NCBI GenBank assembly: GCA_965261645.1 | Contig: CBDHDJ010000003.1 | Coordinates: forward strand, 372,001-436,000 | Direction of reading: 5' to 3' | Source: CBDHDJ01 sp965261645 | GTDB taxonomy: Bacteria > Pseudomonadota > Alphaproteobacteria > SHVV01 | Length of the DNA: 64,000 nt | Shown: one piece after another, positions 56,283 to 64,000 of the stretch | Layout: each line of letters opens with the position of its first letter | Numbering within the stretch: the first letter of the stretch is position 1 | Translations under genes and position numbers: made by a program | Notes under the pieces: generated by a model | Told to the model about the DNA's origin: nothing | The model's database searches: none | The model's input: the letters and a program-made list of their open reading frames with translations, nothing else

Positions 56283-57257
56283 CTAGGCCAAGACTTTACG
56301 CACCCCGGCGATCAGTTGCGCGGTTCCGGGAATGTAGGCGGGTTCGAGCGCGCTCGAAAAGGGCACCGGCATGAAGGGTGCGCCAACCCGTACGAGCGGG
56401 GCATCGAGCTCATCGAAGCCGGTGTCCGCCATGCGCGCAACGATTTCTGCGCCAACGCCAAAGGCCGTGACGGCCTCGTGGAACACGACGAGGCGGTGGG
56501 TCCGCGCGAGCGAGGCGAGAATCGTTCCCTCATCGAGCGGCTGGAGGGAGCGCAGATCGAGAACTTCTGCTTCGATACCCTCGGCCGCGAGTTCGTCAGC
56601 CGCTTCCAGTGCCCGGCTGACCGCACCGCCATAGGTCGCGATGGTCACGTCGCGGCCCGGACGGGCGATCGCCGCACGGCCGATCTCCGCCGATGGCGGC
56701 TTGTGCTCCATCTCTCCCGTCATGCCGTAGAGCGCCTTGTGCTCGACCACGACAACCGGATCCGGATCGGCAATGGCGGCCTTGAGCAGCGCGTAGGCGT
56801 CGGCGGGGTGGCTCGGGCACACGACCTTGAGGCCCGGGACGTGGGCGAGCCAGGCTTCGAGGCATTGGGAATGCTGTGGACCGGCATTGACGCCGGCCCC
56901 GTGCGGCGTTCGCACGACCATCGGGATCGAGCACTGACCGCCCGACATGAAGCGCGCCTTCGCGGCCTGGTTGACCAGCGCGTCCATGGCCAGGGTGAGG
57001 AAATCCATGAACATGATCTCGACCACCGGTTTCAGGCCGCTCATCGCCGCACCGACCGCCATGCTCACGATCGCCGCCTCGGAGATGGGCGTGTCGCGCA
57101 CGCGGTCCTCGCCGAACTCATCGAGCAGGCCACGCGTCACGCCGAACACCCCGCCGCCCCGGGCCACGTCCTCGCCGAACAAGATGACGTTCGGATCCTC
57201 AGCGAGGCATTCCTTCAACGCTCGGTTGACGGCGTGGCTGAAGCGGATCTCAGCCAT
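56283..57257 (-). CDS. 2-oxoacid dehydrogenase E1 component, beta subunit
   Basis: 324 residues. FGEDVARGGGVFGVTRGL and DTPISEAAIVSMAVGAAMSG are typical of pyruvate/branched-chain E1 beta; SHPADAYALLKAAI and EVLDLRSLQPLDEGTILASL follow in the C-terminal domain. It would form a heterotetramer with the alpha subunit. No E2 or E3 gene is in the window, so the partner acyltransferase is elsewhere, or the pair is of the acetoin/related type. Confidence 0.92.
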   Translation of the reverse strand: MAEIRFSHAVNRALKECLAEDPNVILFGEDVARGGGVFGVTRGLLDEFGEDRVRDTPISEAAIVSMAVGAAMSGLKPVVEIMFMDFLTLAMDALVNQAAKARFMSGGQCSIPMVVRTPHGAGVNAGPQHSQCLEAWLAHVPGLKVVCPSHPADAYALLKAAIADPDPVVVVEHKALYGMTGEMEHKPPSAEIGRAAIARPGRDVTIATYGGAVSRALEAADELAAEGIEAEVLDLRSLQPLDEGTILASLARTHRLVVFHEAVTAFGVGAEIVARMADTGFDELDAPLVRVGAPFMPVPFSSALEPAYIPGTAQLIAGVRKVLA

Positions 57258-57260
57258 CGC

Positions 57261-58298
57261 TCAGGCTCCCGGCCCCGGCGTGTAGACATCGGCCGCGACG
57301 GCCTCGAACGCCGGGCTCCGGCCAGCACGCGCTTTGGCCACCGCATCGCCGATGCGGCGATCGACGGGGTCGGCAACAGCCTCAAGGTCCGTCTTCGACA
57401 CACCCGATTTCCGGAGGCGTCGCTCGCAGAGCGCGATCGGATCGTGTTTGTGCCAGCTCTCGCGCTCCTTATCGTCGCGATAGTTCTGCCGGTCGCCCTC
57501 GTAGTGACCGTGCGCGCGGCGGGTGACGCACTCGATCAGGCGCGGCCCGCCCGAGCGGCGCATCGCCGAGACGGCGCGCCGGGAAGCTGCCGCGACGGCC
57601 TCGACGTCGTTGCCGTCCACCCGTTCCGCCGGGATGCCGAAGGCCGCCCCGAGCCTGCCCACATCGCCGGCGAACTGGCGCGCGGTTTCGGCGAACTCCG
57701 CCCAGCCGTTGTTTTCGCAGACGAACAAGAGCGGCAAACGCCACAGCGCAGCGAGGTTGAGGGATTCGTGCAGCACGCCCTCGGCCAGGGCCCCATCGCC
57801 GAAAAACGCCACCGCGACGCCGCCCGTCTTCCTGACCTGATGGGCGAGCGCGCTGCCGAGAGCGATGGGAATGCCCGCACCGACGATGCCGTTGGCCCCG
57901 AGCATGCCGACCGCCATGTCGGCCACGTGCATCGAGCCGCCGCGCCCGCCGCACACACCTTCGTCCTTGCCCATGATCTCGAGGAAGAAGCGGTCGAGAT
58001 CCATCCCCTTGGCCAGCGCATGACCGTGGCCGCGATGCGTCGAGGCCACCGTGTCACTGTCGCGCAGCGGCGCCACAACACCGACCGCGACCGCTTCCTG
58101 GCCCACGCTCACGTGGATGAAGCCGGGAAGCTCGCTCTCCGCCACCATGGCGCTCAGCTGGAGTTCCACTTTGCGGATCAACAGCATGCGCTCATAGAGC
58201 TTGCGCAGCGTTCCGGACTTTGATCCGGTTTTTCGTTGAGCCAAGCCGTCCCTCCCCGAATTCCACAGTTGTGCGTTTCCGTCCGCACTGTCAATCAT
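57261..58298 (-). CDS. 2-oxoacid dehydrogenase E1 component, alpha subunit
   Basis: 345 residues. The ThDP-binding motif GDGALAEGVLHESLNLAALW followed by CENN is present, as is THRGHGHALAKGMDLDRFF. It is the first gene of the leftward run and ends 3 bp before the beta start. The first ~25 residues are poorly conserved, so a downstream start is possible. Confidence 0.92.
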   Translation of the reverse strand: MIDSADGNAQLWNSGRDGLAQRKTGSKSGTLRKLYERMLLIRKVELQLSAMVAESELPGFIHVSVGQEAVAVGVVAPLRDSDTVASTHRGHGHALAKGMDLDRFFLEIMGKDEGVCGGRGGSMHVADMAVGMLGANGIVGAGIPIALGSALAHQVRKTGGVAVAFFGDGALAEGVLHESLNLAALWRLPLLFVCENNGWAEFAETARQFAGDVGRLGAAFGIPAERVDGNDVEAVAAASRRAVSAMRRSGGPRLIECVTRRAHGHYEGDRQNYRDDKERESWHKHDPIALCERRLRKSGVSKTDLEAVADPVDRRIGDAVAKARAGRSPAFEAVAADVYTPGPGA

Positions 58299-58340
58299 AC
58301 ACGGGTCACGAAACAGCGGGGATCGAAGGATTCACAGGAC

Positions 58341-59155
58341 ATGACCGTGGAAAAGGAATGGGCCAAAGACATTGGCGCGTTCGGTCTCGCCGGTAAACGG
58401 AGCCTGATAACAGGTGGCGCGAGCGGCATTGGCGAATCCTGCGCGCGGTTGATGGCCGCGCGTGGCGCCGTCGCACTCATCGCCGATCGGGAACATGAGG
58501 CCGCCCAAGCAGTGGCGGCGGACATCGGTGGTCACGCCGTTGCTGTGGACGTGGCCTACGAGGCCTCGGTCGAAGCCGCGGTCGCCGAGTTTGAGCGCGA
58601 CGTGGGCACGGTCGATGTTGCGATCAACAGCGCCGGCGTTCTTCAACGCCCGCTGCCACCTGAGGAGCTCACCATGAAGGAGTGGGACCTCGTGACCCAC
58701 ATCGATTGGCGCGGCAGCTACCTCGTCTGCGCCGCCGCATGGCCGGGCGGGGCAGGGGCAGCATCGTCAACATTGCCTCGGTGTCGGGTATGCGATCGGC
58801 GCCATTGCACGGCTATGGGCCGGCCAGGGCCGCCATCATCAGTATTACCGAGTGCCTGGCCGCGGAATGGGGCCCCTCGGGCGTGCGGGTCAATACGGTC
58901 TCGCCGGGTTTCACGCGGACGCCGGCGCTCGAAAAAAGCCTTGCTCTGGGGGTACTCGATGAAGCCGAGCTCACCGGCAACTCGGCGCTCGGCCGGCTCG
59001 TGACGGCATGGGAAGTGGCCCAAGCGGTGGCCTTTCTCGCCTCCGATCAGGCCTCGGGTATCACCGGAATCAACCTGCCCGTGGATGTCGGCTATCTCGT
59101 CGCGACGTCATGGGCGAGCTATGGGGGGCTCCGGGCTTCGCGAGTACGGCAATGA
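58341..59155 (+). pseudogene. Short-chain dehydrogenase/reductase, frameshifted
   Basis: The Rossmann motif SLITGGASGIGESCARLMAA and the NAG-equivalent INSAGVLQRP are in the first frame. At 58735-58750 the frame changes; the second part has SIVNIASVSGM, the catalytic YGPARAAIISI (Tyr-x-x-x, with Ala where the usual Lys would be) and RVNTVSPGF. The frame break falls just before the catalytic Ser/Tyr region. The Ala in the YxxxK position also argues against activity. Divergent from the E1 genes. Confidence 0.85.
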
Positions 59156-59215
59156 TCCTATGTGTGTGGCGCCCGTCTGCGAGTAGCCCGGAGCTAACTG
59201 GGTGTTGCTGGTCTC

Positions 59216-60031
59216 CTACCGGAAGAGCTGGAGAATGCTCTGCGGCGAGGCGTTGGCGATCGAAAGCGCCTGCACGCCAAGCTGCTGCTTGATCTGAAGC
59301 GCCTGCAATTGTGCGCTCTCCATCGCGAGGTCGGCATCGACGAGGTTGCCGACACCCTCCTTCAGGATATCGACCAGCTTGGTGGTGAATTCGTTCTGGA
59401 TCTCGATGCGCTTGGCCGAGGAACCCAGCGACGCCAACTTGTCGGAGACGAGGGTGATGGCGCTGTCGATCGAGGTCAGCGCGGCGGCGGCACCGGAGCT
59501 TGTGTTCAGCACGTTCGACGCGATGGCCAGCGTCGAGGTATCCATCGCCTGCGCACTGATGGTGATGATGCTGCCGTCCACGGTGCTGAGCACGGTCAGA
59601 TTGCTCGCGCCCGAGGAGATGAGGTTCTGGCTGTTGAACTCGGCGGTGGAGACGATCGTCGCGATCTGCTCGCGGAGCGAGACGAAATCGTTGTGGAGCG
59701 CCCTGTGAGAGGCGGAATCAAGGCCTGACTGGTTGGCCTGCACGACTTTCGCCTTCATCTCGATCAACAGATCGGCGATGGCCTTGCCCCCCCTGATCGC
59801 CACGTTGGCGGTCGATTCACCGGCGGCCAGTGCGATCTTGACGGCCTGAATGCCCGCGATATCGCCGCGCATGTTCTGCGCGATGGTGAAGGTCGAGGCG
59901 TCATCCTTGGGGCCGTTGATCTTGAGGCCCGTCGTGATGCGCAGCTGCGTCATATCGAGCCGCTTGTTGGTAGCCGTCAATTCCTGCAGCGCGATCATCG
60001 CACCCGGGTTGGTGTTAACGGACAGAACCAT
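59216..60031 (-). CDS. fliC: Flagellin
   Basis: 271 residues, a short alphaproteobacterial-type flagellin with D0/D1 domains only. The N-terminus MVLSVNTNPGAMIALQELTA and the C-terminus QIKQQLGVQALSIANASPQS are classical. GGAAAGGAG precedes the ATG. It is exported by the flagellar type III system. No chaperone or cap genes are adjacent; the fliG gene 23 kb away is frameshifted, so flagella may no longer be made. Confidence 0.95.
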   Translation of the reverse strand: MVLSVNTNPGAMIALQELTATNKRLDMTQLRITTGLKINGPKDDASTFTIAQNMRGDIAGIQAVKIALAAGESTANVAIRGGKAIADLLIEMKAKVVQANQSGLDSASHRALHNDFVSLREQIATIVSTAEFNSQNLISSGASNLTVLSTVDGSIITISAQAMDTSTLAIASNVLNTSSGAAAALTSIDSAITLVSDKLASLGSSAKRIEIQNEFTTKLVDILKEGVGNLVDADLAMESAQLQALQIKQQLGVQALSIANASPQSILQLFR

Positions 60032-60078
60032 CGCCCGACTCCTTTCCGGCTGACACGAAATATTCGGTTAAGCTTCTC

Positions 60079-60094
60079 GCAACCATTGGGCCAA
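60079..60094 (-). promoter_or_regulatory. Candidate sigma-54 promoter of the flagellin gene
   Basis: On the minus strand TTGGCCCAATGGTTGC has the GG-N10-GC spacing of -24/-12 sigma-54 promoters (consensus TGGCAC-N5-TTGC). The start point would be near 60068, leaving about 37 nt of leader with a good ribosome binding site. Flagellin genes of Caulobacter-like bacteria use sigma-54. Confidence 0.55.
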
Positions 60095-60309
60095 CCCCGT
60101 TCGATCAAGTGCCGCCACGGCGGAACCGTATAAGTCTTTGATTAAATGGCAATTTTATCGAGACAGTCTAAAACTGGGCAGGTGTTACCGGGGCAGAACA
60201 TTCCGTACTGCGCATCATGCCGGGCAATTTGCGTCCGAATCGCCGGCGCGCCATGCGAAGCCGGCCGGCTCATTATCGGTAATCCTTCCGTTCTCAGGTG
60301 ATGGAGATT

Positions 60310-61191
60310 TCAGCGATTGAGTGTCCGCTTCCAGTCTCGCCTGAGTGGCCGCAGCCAGATGTCCTTCCTGGGCTCGGCCCGTTTCATATGCGTGTCGTAG
60401 CGCCCGCGCCCCTGGGTGGTCCCGACGCGGGTCCAGCCCGAGGCCCTGTAGACGGCGCCGGTGTAGCGCGGGGTCTCGACGAAGGTCTCGATGAGCACGG
60501 GCGTGATGTTGTAGCGCGCCGTCCAATCCTCGGGCAGGCGTCGGCGCACGATGGCGAGGATGTGCGATCCCAGGTTCGGGATCTCGACCCAGGGCAGGAT
60601 AAGGAAGCGTGGGTTGTCGACCACCAGCGGCAGGTTCTTCCCGCGCAGCTCGGGGGTCCATCCGATGAAGTTGTCGCGCGGGGCGAGCTTCCAGGCGGCG
60701 GTGGAGAAGCCGAGCATGGCCAGAGGCCAGCCGTTGCGGTCATGGACGGCGTAGCGCATCTGGGCGCCGACCAGGGGCTTGTATCCGAGGTAGTGGTAGC
60801 GGGCGACGAACTCGTTCCACAGCCTGCCTTCGCGGGTGCCGCGCACGACGGTGCGGAAGTCGAGCGGGCGAACCTCGTCGAGGGCGGTCGGGGCCGGGAA
60901 CAGCGGCGGCTCGGTGTCAGGCCCGAAGAAGATGGGCTTGGGCCGGCCCTGCCGTCCCTTCGGCGGCGGCAGAACGATCACACCGTCGCGGTGCATGGCC
61001 AGCATGGTCACCTTAGCCATCATGTCCTTGAGGTCGCCATCGGGCTTGAGCCAGCCGACGCGCCGGCAGAACTCTCTGGACAGGGCGGCCCGGGTGGGCG
61101 GCGGATCGGCGGCGATCAGGGCGCGCATCAGCGCCATCTCGTCGGCGGTGAAGTTGCGGCCGTAGTACCGGCACTCGATCGTGCCGGTCAT
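60310..61191 (-). CDS. DUF4338 (DruA-like) passenger protein of IS66 element
   Basis: 293 residues from MTGTIECRYYGRNFTADEMA. Motifs of the DUF4338 family: FVARYHYLGYKPLVGAQMRY, PLAMLGFSTAAWKLAPRD and LVVDNPRFLILPWVEIPNLG. DruA of the Druantia anti-phage system belongs to this family. Its start overlaps the tnpC stop (ATGA), so expression is coupled to the transposase. No other Druantia component (such as DruE) is present, so it is better seen as IS cargo or an IS accessory factor than as a defence system. Confidence 0.82.
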   Translation of the reverse strand: MTGTIECRYYGRNFTADEMALMRALIAADPPPTRAALSREFCRRVGWLKPDGDLKDMMAKVTMLAMHRDGVIVLPPPKGRQGRPKPIFFGPDTEPPLFPAPTALDEVRPLDFRTVVRGTREGRLWNEFVARYHYLGYKPLVGAQMRYAVHDRNGWPLAMLGFSTAAWKLAPRDNFIGWTPELRGKNLPLVVDNPRFLILPWVEIPNLGSHILAIVRRRLPEDWTARYNITPVLIETFVETPRYTGAVYRASGWTRVGTTQGRGRYDTHMKRAEPRKDIWLRPLRRDWKRTLNR

Positions 61192-64000
61192 TCCTGCGCC
61201 GAGAACTTGCGCCTGCGCTCCTCGCTCATCGTCCAGGGCAGCCACGGGGACAGGTCGTCCGGCGGTTTGCCGCCATTCTTCGCGCAGGCCTTCAACCATG
61301 CCTCCAGCCAGCGCAGCACGTCGACACCGTTCATCGAGAGCGTGCCGATGACGGAGTACATGATCGCGGTGAACTTCGCGCCGTCCTCGCTGTTGGAACC
61401 GAAGCTCAATCGGCGCCCGATGACCGGCCCGCGGAGCGCCCGCTCCCCGGCATTGTTGTCCATCGGAACCTGGGGATGGTCCGCGAAGACGCACAACCCT
61501 TCGCGGTGGTTGAGCAGCGAGCGCAAGGGCTTTGCCCGACGGTCCTTGTCCGGCAGGCCGGCCAGTTCCGCCTCGGCGTTCGCGAACAGGCGCTTGACCG
61601 CCTTCCCGAGTTTGCGTTGCGCTGCGTCGAAGGCCGGTGTCTGGCGTTCGAGAGCGGGGTCGTAATGCTTCAACCGTTCGTCGTTCAGCCGGTAGATCGC
61701 CGCGATCCGCTCGATCCATCCCTCGCACCATTCCGTCAGCGCGTCCTGGCCGGCCGCGCCCTCGATGAAGTCGCGCCGCTGGTGAGCCCAGCACCAGCAG
61801 AGGATGACCTTGCCGGCGAGTTCGCGCGCCAGCGCTCTGTAGGCGCTGTAGCGGTCGCAGACCACGAAGACGGTGCAGGCGGTGTCGGCGAACAGGGCCT
61901 TCGCGACCTCGGCGCTGCGCGAGGGGTCGATATGGAAGTAAACCGCGTCCTTGCTGACCGAAGTCCACAGCCAGGCGCGGCTCGACCGGCCGTTGTCGCG
62001 GAACTCCTGTACCCGATCGCGGTAGGGAAGCGGGTTGCCCCGCTCCCCCCGCACAGATCCGTGCAGGCACGTTGATGCACACGGCTCCTCCCTCAGGTCA
62101 ATTGACGGCAAATCGTTGGCTCGGCCACGGGTGTCGGATTTCCAGCGTGGGCCAGTATTTCGCTGTCAGTCGCTCCATACGGTCCCCGCTGTAGCGGTCC
62201 TTCTGCGATCTGCGGCGCAGAGTCCTGAGCCACAGTACTTTCAGTCGTTGCACGAAACGCCCCAGATATCGGTAGCTGGTTGGAACGGCAAAGTAGTTCA
62301 GCCATCCATCAAGTACCTGTCCCAGCCACCGCGCGGTCTGGTTTACGCCGTCGTGCATCCGCCTGCGAAGCTCCTCCTTTATTCGCTTCAGGGTGCGCGC
62401 CATCCGCTTCGAGACCGGCTTGCGCCCCAACTGGAACCGCCCCTTCCTGTCCTTCGCGCAGTAGTGCGTGAAGCCCAGAAAGTCGAGCGTCTCCGGTTTG
62501 CCCAACCCTAGCCGCTGACGGTTCTCAGTTGCGAACCGCCCGAACTCGATGAGCCGGGTCTTGTCAGGGTTCAGTTCCAGTTCAAAACGTCCAAGCCGCT
62601 CCTTCAGGTCACGCAGAAATCGCTCCGCGTCTTGCTTGTGCTGGAAACCCACCACGAAATCATCGGCGTACCGCACGATGATTGTGTCGCCTTTGACCTC
62701 GTGGCTGCGCCACTTCTTCTGGAACCAGAGATCGAGAACGTAATGTAGGTAGATGTTGGCCAGGATCGGCGAAATCACCGAACCCTGGGGAGTCCCCCGC
62801 ATGTTGTCCCGCCACTCGCCATTTTCCATGACGCCGACGTGCAACCACTTGGATATCAGCCTGATGACCCGCTTGTCTCCGATGCGATGTTCGAGGAACC
62901 GGACCAACCAGTCCCGCGAGACATGGTCGAAAAATCCGCGGATATCTGCGTCAGCTATCCAGTTGATCTTACGCCGTTCAATCCCGACCGCGAGCGCATC
63001 AAGCGCGTCGTGCGCCCCACACCCGGGCCGGAACCCATAGCTAAACCCCAGGAACTCCGCCTCGTAAATTGGCGTCAGGATAATCTCCGCCACCGCCTTC
63101 TGGACAATCTTGTCCTCTATGGCCGCGACGCCGAGCGGTCGTGTGCCGCCATCCGGCTTCGGGATGTTCACCCGCCGTGATGGCGTCGCCCGGTACGCTC
63201 CCGAGTGCACGCGGTCGTGCAGGGCGGCCAACCGGCCTTCCAACCCTCCCTCGTACATCCCCCACGTCATGCCATCCGCACCTGCCGCCGCGTCCTTCTT
63301 CAACGCGAAGAACGCCCAGCGCAGCGCATCGACCGTAACGTGGTGGAGAAGCGCCGTCAGACGCTCCCGTGGCTCCCGTTGTACAAACTGCCGTATCCGG
63401 TCGGCCGCTTGTGACACGCTTTCCCGGTCCTGCGTCCGGCGCATGCTTTGGCTTTCCAGATTCCCCTTGGGCTCGGTCCTTCGCTCCATCGGCTCCGCCG
63501 GAACAGGCCTCCCTTTGTTCGCCGACTTCATCGCTACTACTCCCGAGTCTGACTTCTCCATGCCGTTCGTCATCGGTTACGGATTCCTCCTTTCCTTTGC
63601 GATCCCGCTACGACCGCGGGATGACATGGAGACCTCCCAGGTCCCGGCGTGAAAGCCTACGTACGTGCGGTTGGGTTCTTCGACTCCGCAGGGTCCACTT
63701 CCCCCTTACCATGGCGGTGGAAGCGGTGTTGCCTTCGACATACTGGAAAGCCTCGGCACCCTGATTCTCAGACTTTTCGTAGCTCAATCGCCCTCGCCCA
63801 TACGCGCCCCTGTCAACGCTTAACCTGCATCCTCGCGAATGCCGGCCCATGACTCGGGGTGGAAGTGGTTGGTTACTCCTTCTTCCCGCCGGACTCACAC
63901 CGGCTACTTTCCGCCAGTTAGCCTGGCGCTCCCAGCCGGTCTCGTCGGCATGGCGCACCGTCGTCCGGTTCTGGTGCGCGAGAATCGCCTGGTAGACCGG
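61188..64000 (-). CDS. tnpC: IS66 transposase TnpC, split by group II intron, 5' end beyond window
   Basis: The exon at the window edge (64000 down to 63932) reads PVYQAILAHQNRTTVRHADE and TGW. The second exon (62015 down to 61188) continues RVQEFRDNGRSSRAWLWTSV and contains CDRYSAYRALARELAGKVIL, CWAHQRRDFIEGA, VPMDNNAGERALRGPVIGRR and FGSNSEDGAKFTAIMYSVIG, all standard for IS66 transposases. Joined at the intron ends, the frame is HADETGW-RVQEF, as in uninterrupted homologues (HADETxWRVQ), so splicing restores it. Unspliced, it is not functional. Confidence 0.9.
62016..63931 (-). mobile_element. Group II intron, copy B
   Basis: 1,916 bp, the same length and almost identical sequence as copy A at 3686-5601, with the same ends (GAGCGCC and CCGCGAT). 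It lies in the sense direction in the IS66 tnpC gene, splitting it between two codons (TGG and CGG). Confidence 0.92.
62098..63573 (-). CDS. Group II intron reverse transcriptase/maturase, copy B
   Basis: 491 residues, identical to copy A except RQRLGLGK in place of RQRRGLGK. YADD at 302-305, maturase domain after it, no HNH domain. Confidence 0.95.
   Translation of the reverse strand: MTNGMEKSDSGVVAMKSANKGRPVPAEPMERRTEPKGNLESQSMRRTQDRESVSQAADRIRQFVQREPRERLTALLHHVTVDALRWAFFALKKDAAAGADGMTWGMYEGGLEGRLAALHDRVHSGAYRATPSRRVNIPKPDGGTRPLGVAAIEDKIVQKAVAEIILTPIYEAEFLGFSYGFRPGCGAHDALDALAVGIERRKINWIADADIRGFFDHVSRDWLVRFLEHRIGDKRVIRLISKWLHVGVMENGEWRDNMRGTPQGSVISPILANIYLHYVLDLWFQKKWRSHEVKGDTIIVRYADDFVVGFQHKQDAERFLRDLKERLGRFELELNPDKTRLIEFGRFATENRQRLGLGKPETLDFLGFTHYCAKDRKGRFQLGRKPVSKRMARTLKRIKEELRRRMHDGVNQTARWLGQVLDGWLNYFAVPTSYRYLGRFVQRLKVLWLRTLRRRSQKDRYSGDRMERLTAKYWPTLEIRHPWPSQRFAVN

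Larger units (their letters stand above)
60279..64000 (-). mobile_element. IS66-family element with intron and DUF4338 passenger, right end beyond window
   Basis: The left end probably begins GTAATCCTTCCG at 60279, like the GTAAG ends of IS66 elements. It holds a DUF4338/DruA-like gene and tnpC on the minus strand; tnpC contains the second group II intron. The accessory genes normally found upstream of tnpC (tnpA, tnpB) would lie right of the window. The 8 bp before 60279 (CATTATCG) would be the target duplication to look for on the far side. Confidence 0.75.

Noticed and set aside
56316..58223. 635-codon plus-strand frame
   Set aside because: It is antisense to the E1 beta and alpha genes and has no domain of its own.
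60310..62082. 590-residue minus-strand frame
   Set aside because: Its first half is only the shadow of tnpC and of the intron in another frame. The real gene is the DUF4338 protein from 61191.
1..64000. CRISPR array
   Set aside because: No regularly spaced short repeats are present; the repeats found are IS ends, IS copies, the 119-bp pair and CCGCATA 7-mers at an IS21 end.

Overview
The window looks like part of an alphaproteobacterial chromosome, probably Rhodospirillales-like. GC content is high, and gene content such as HspQ, a TrpB-like small protein, the split YeeE/YedE pair and an alphaproteobacterial-style flagellin fits that group. It is unusually rich in insertion sequences and broken genes. 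That load, plus four tandem phytanoyl-CoA-dioxygenase-like genes, resembles the genomes of host-associated (for example sponge-associated) bacteria; this lifestyle is inference, not something the sequence shows.

Layout: (1) 1-700: a 45-nt 3' fragment of an initiator tRNA with its terminator (a likely integration scar) and a 135-bp MITE. (2) 731-6748: an IS21-type element broken by an IS1182-like element, itself broken by a group II intron; an IS5/IS427 element follows. (3) 7646-12530: housekeeping genes (rhodanese, yjbQ, a SagB-like oxidoreductase, fumC, phhB). (4) 12.6-29.2 kb: an IS island with IS110, two near-identical IS21 copies, IS256, IS1380, IS630 and two IS3-family elements. Between them sit an M14 carboxypeptidase, an unusual YIDD reverse transcriptase flanked by repeats, and a 757-bp inverted-repeat element carrying a small repeat-protein gene. 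(5) 29.2-33.5 kb: the tail of a GMC oxidoreductase and four tandem PhyH-family dioxygenases. (6) 33.5-38.9 kb: a small membrane protein, then pentapeptide-repeat, fliG and NUDIX genes that are all frame-disrupted, a second IS3 copy, and hspQ.

(7) 39.0-48.5 kb: a mostly intact block with cysK, alaX, sseA, a GNAT gene, metC, hisI, the molybdate transporter modABC, ridA and a two-gene YeeE/YedE transporter. Sulfur metabolism recurs here (CysK, SseA, MetC, YeeE/YedE). (8) 48.6-58.3 kb: an IS1182-like element, then a leftward run of seven catabolic genes: TTC38-like TPR protein, MmgE/PrpD, acyl-CoA ligase, acyl-CoA dehydrogenase, enoyl-CoA hydratase, and E1 beta and alpha of a 2-oxoacid dehydrogenase. 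The ligase is frameshifted. A frameshifted SDR gene diverges from the run. (9) 59.2-64.0 kb: a flagellin gene with a candidate sigma-54 promoter, then an IS66 element carrying a DUF4338/DruA-like passenger gene and a second copy of the group II intron, running off the right edge.

The main biological picture is layered mobile-element invasion. Many insertions keep exact target duplications, so boundaries and order can be read. The two group II introns sit in transposase genes in the sense orientation, at sites with nearly the same 12-nt 5' exon, and splicing would restore both reading frames.
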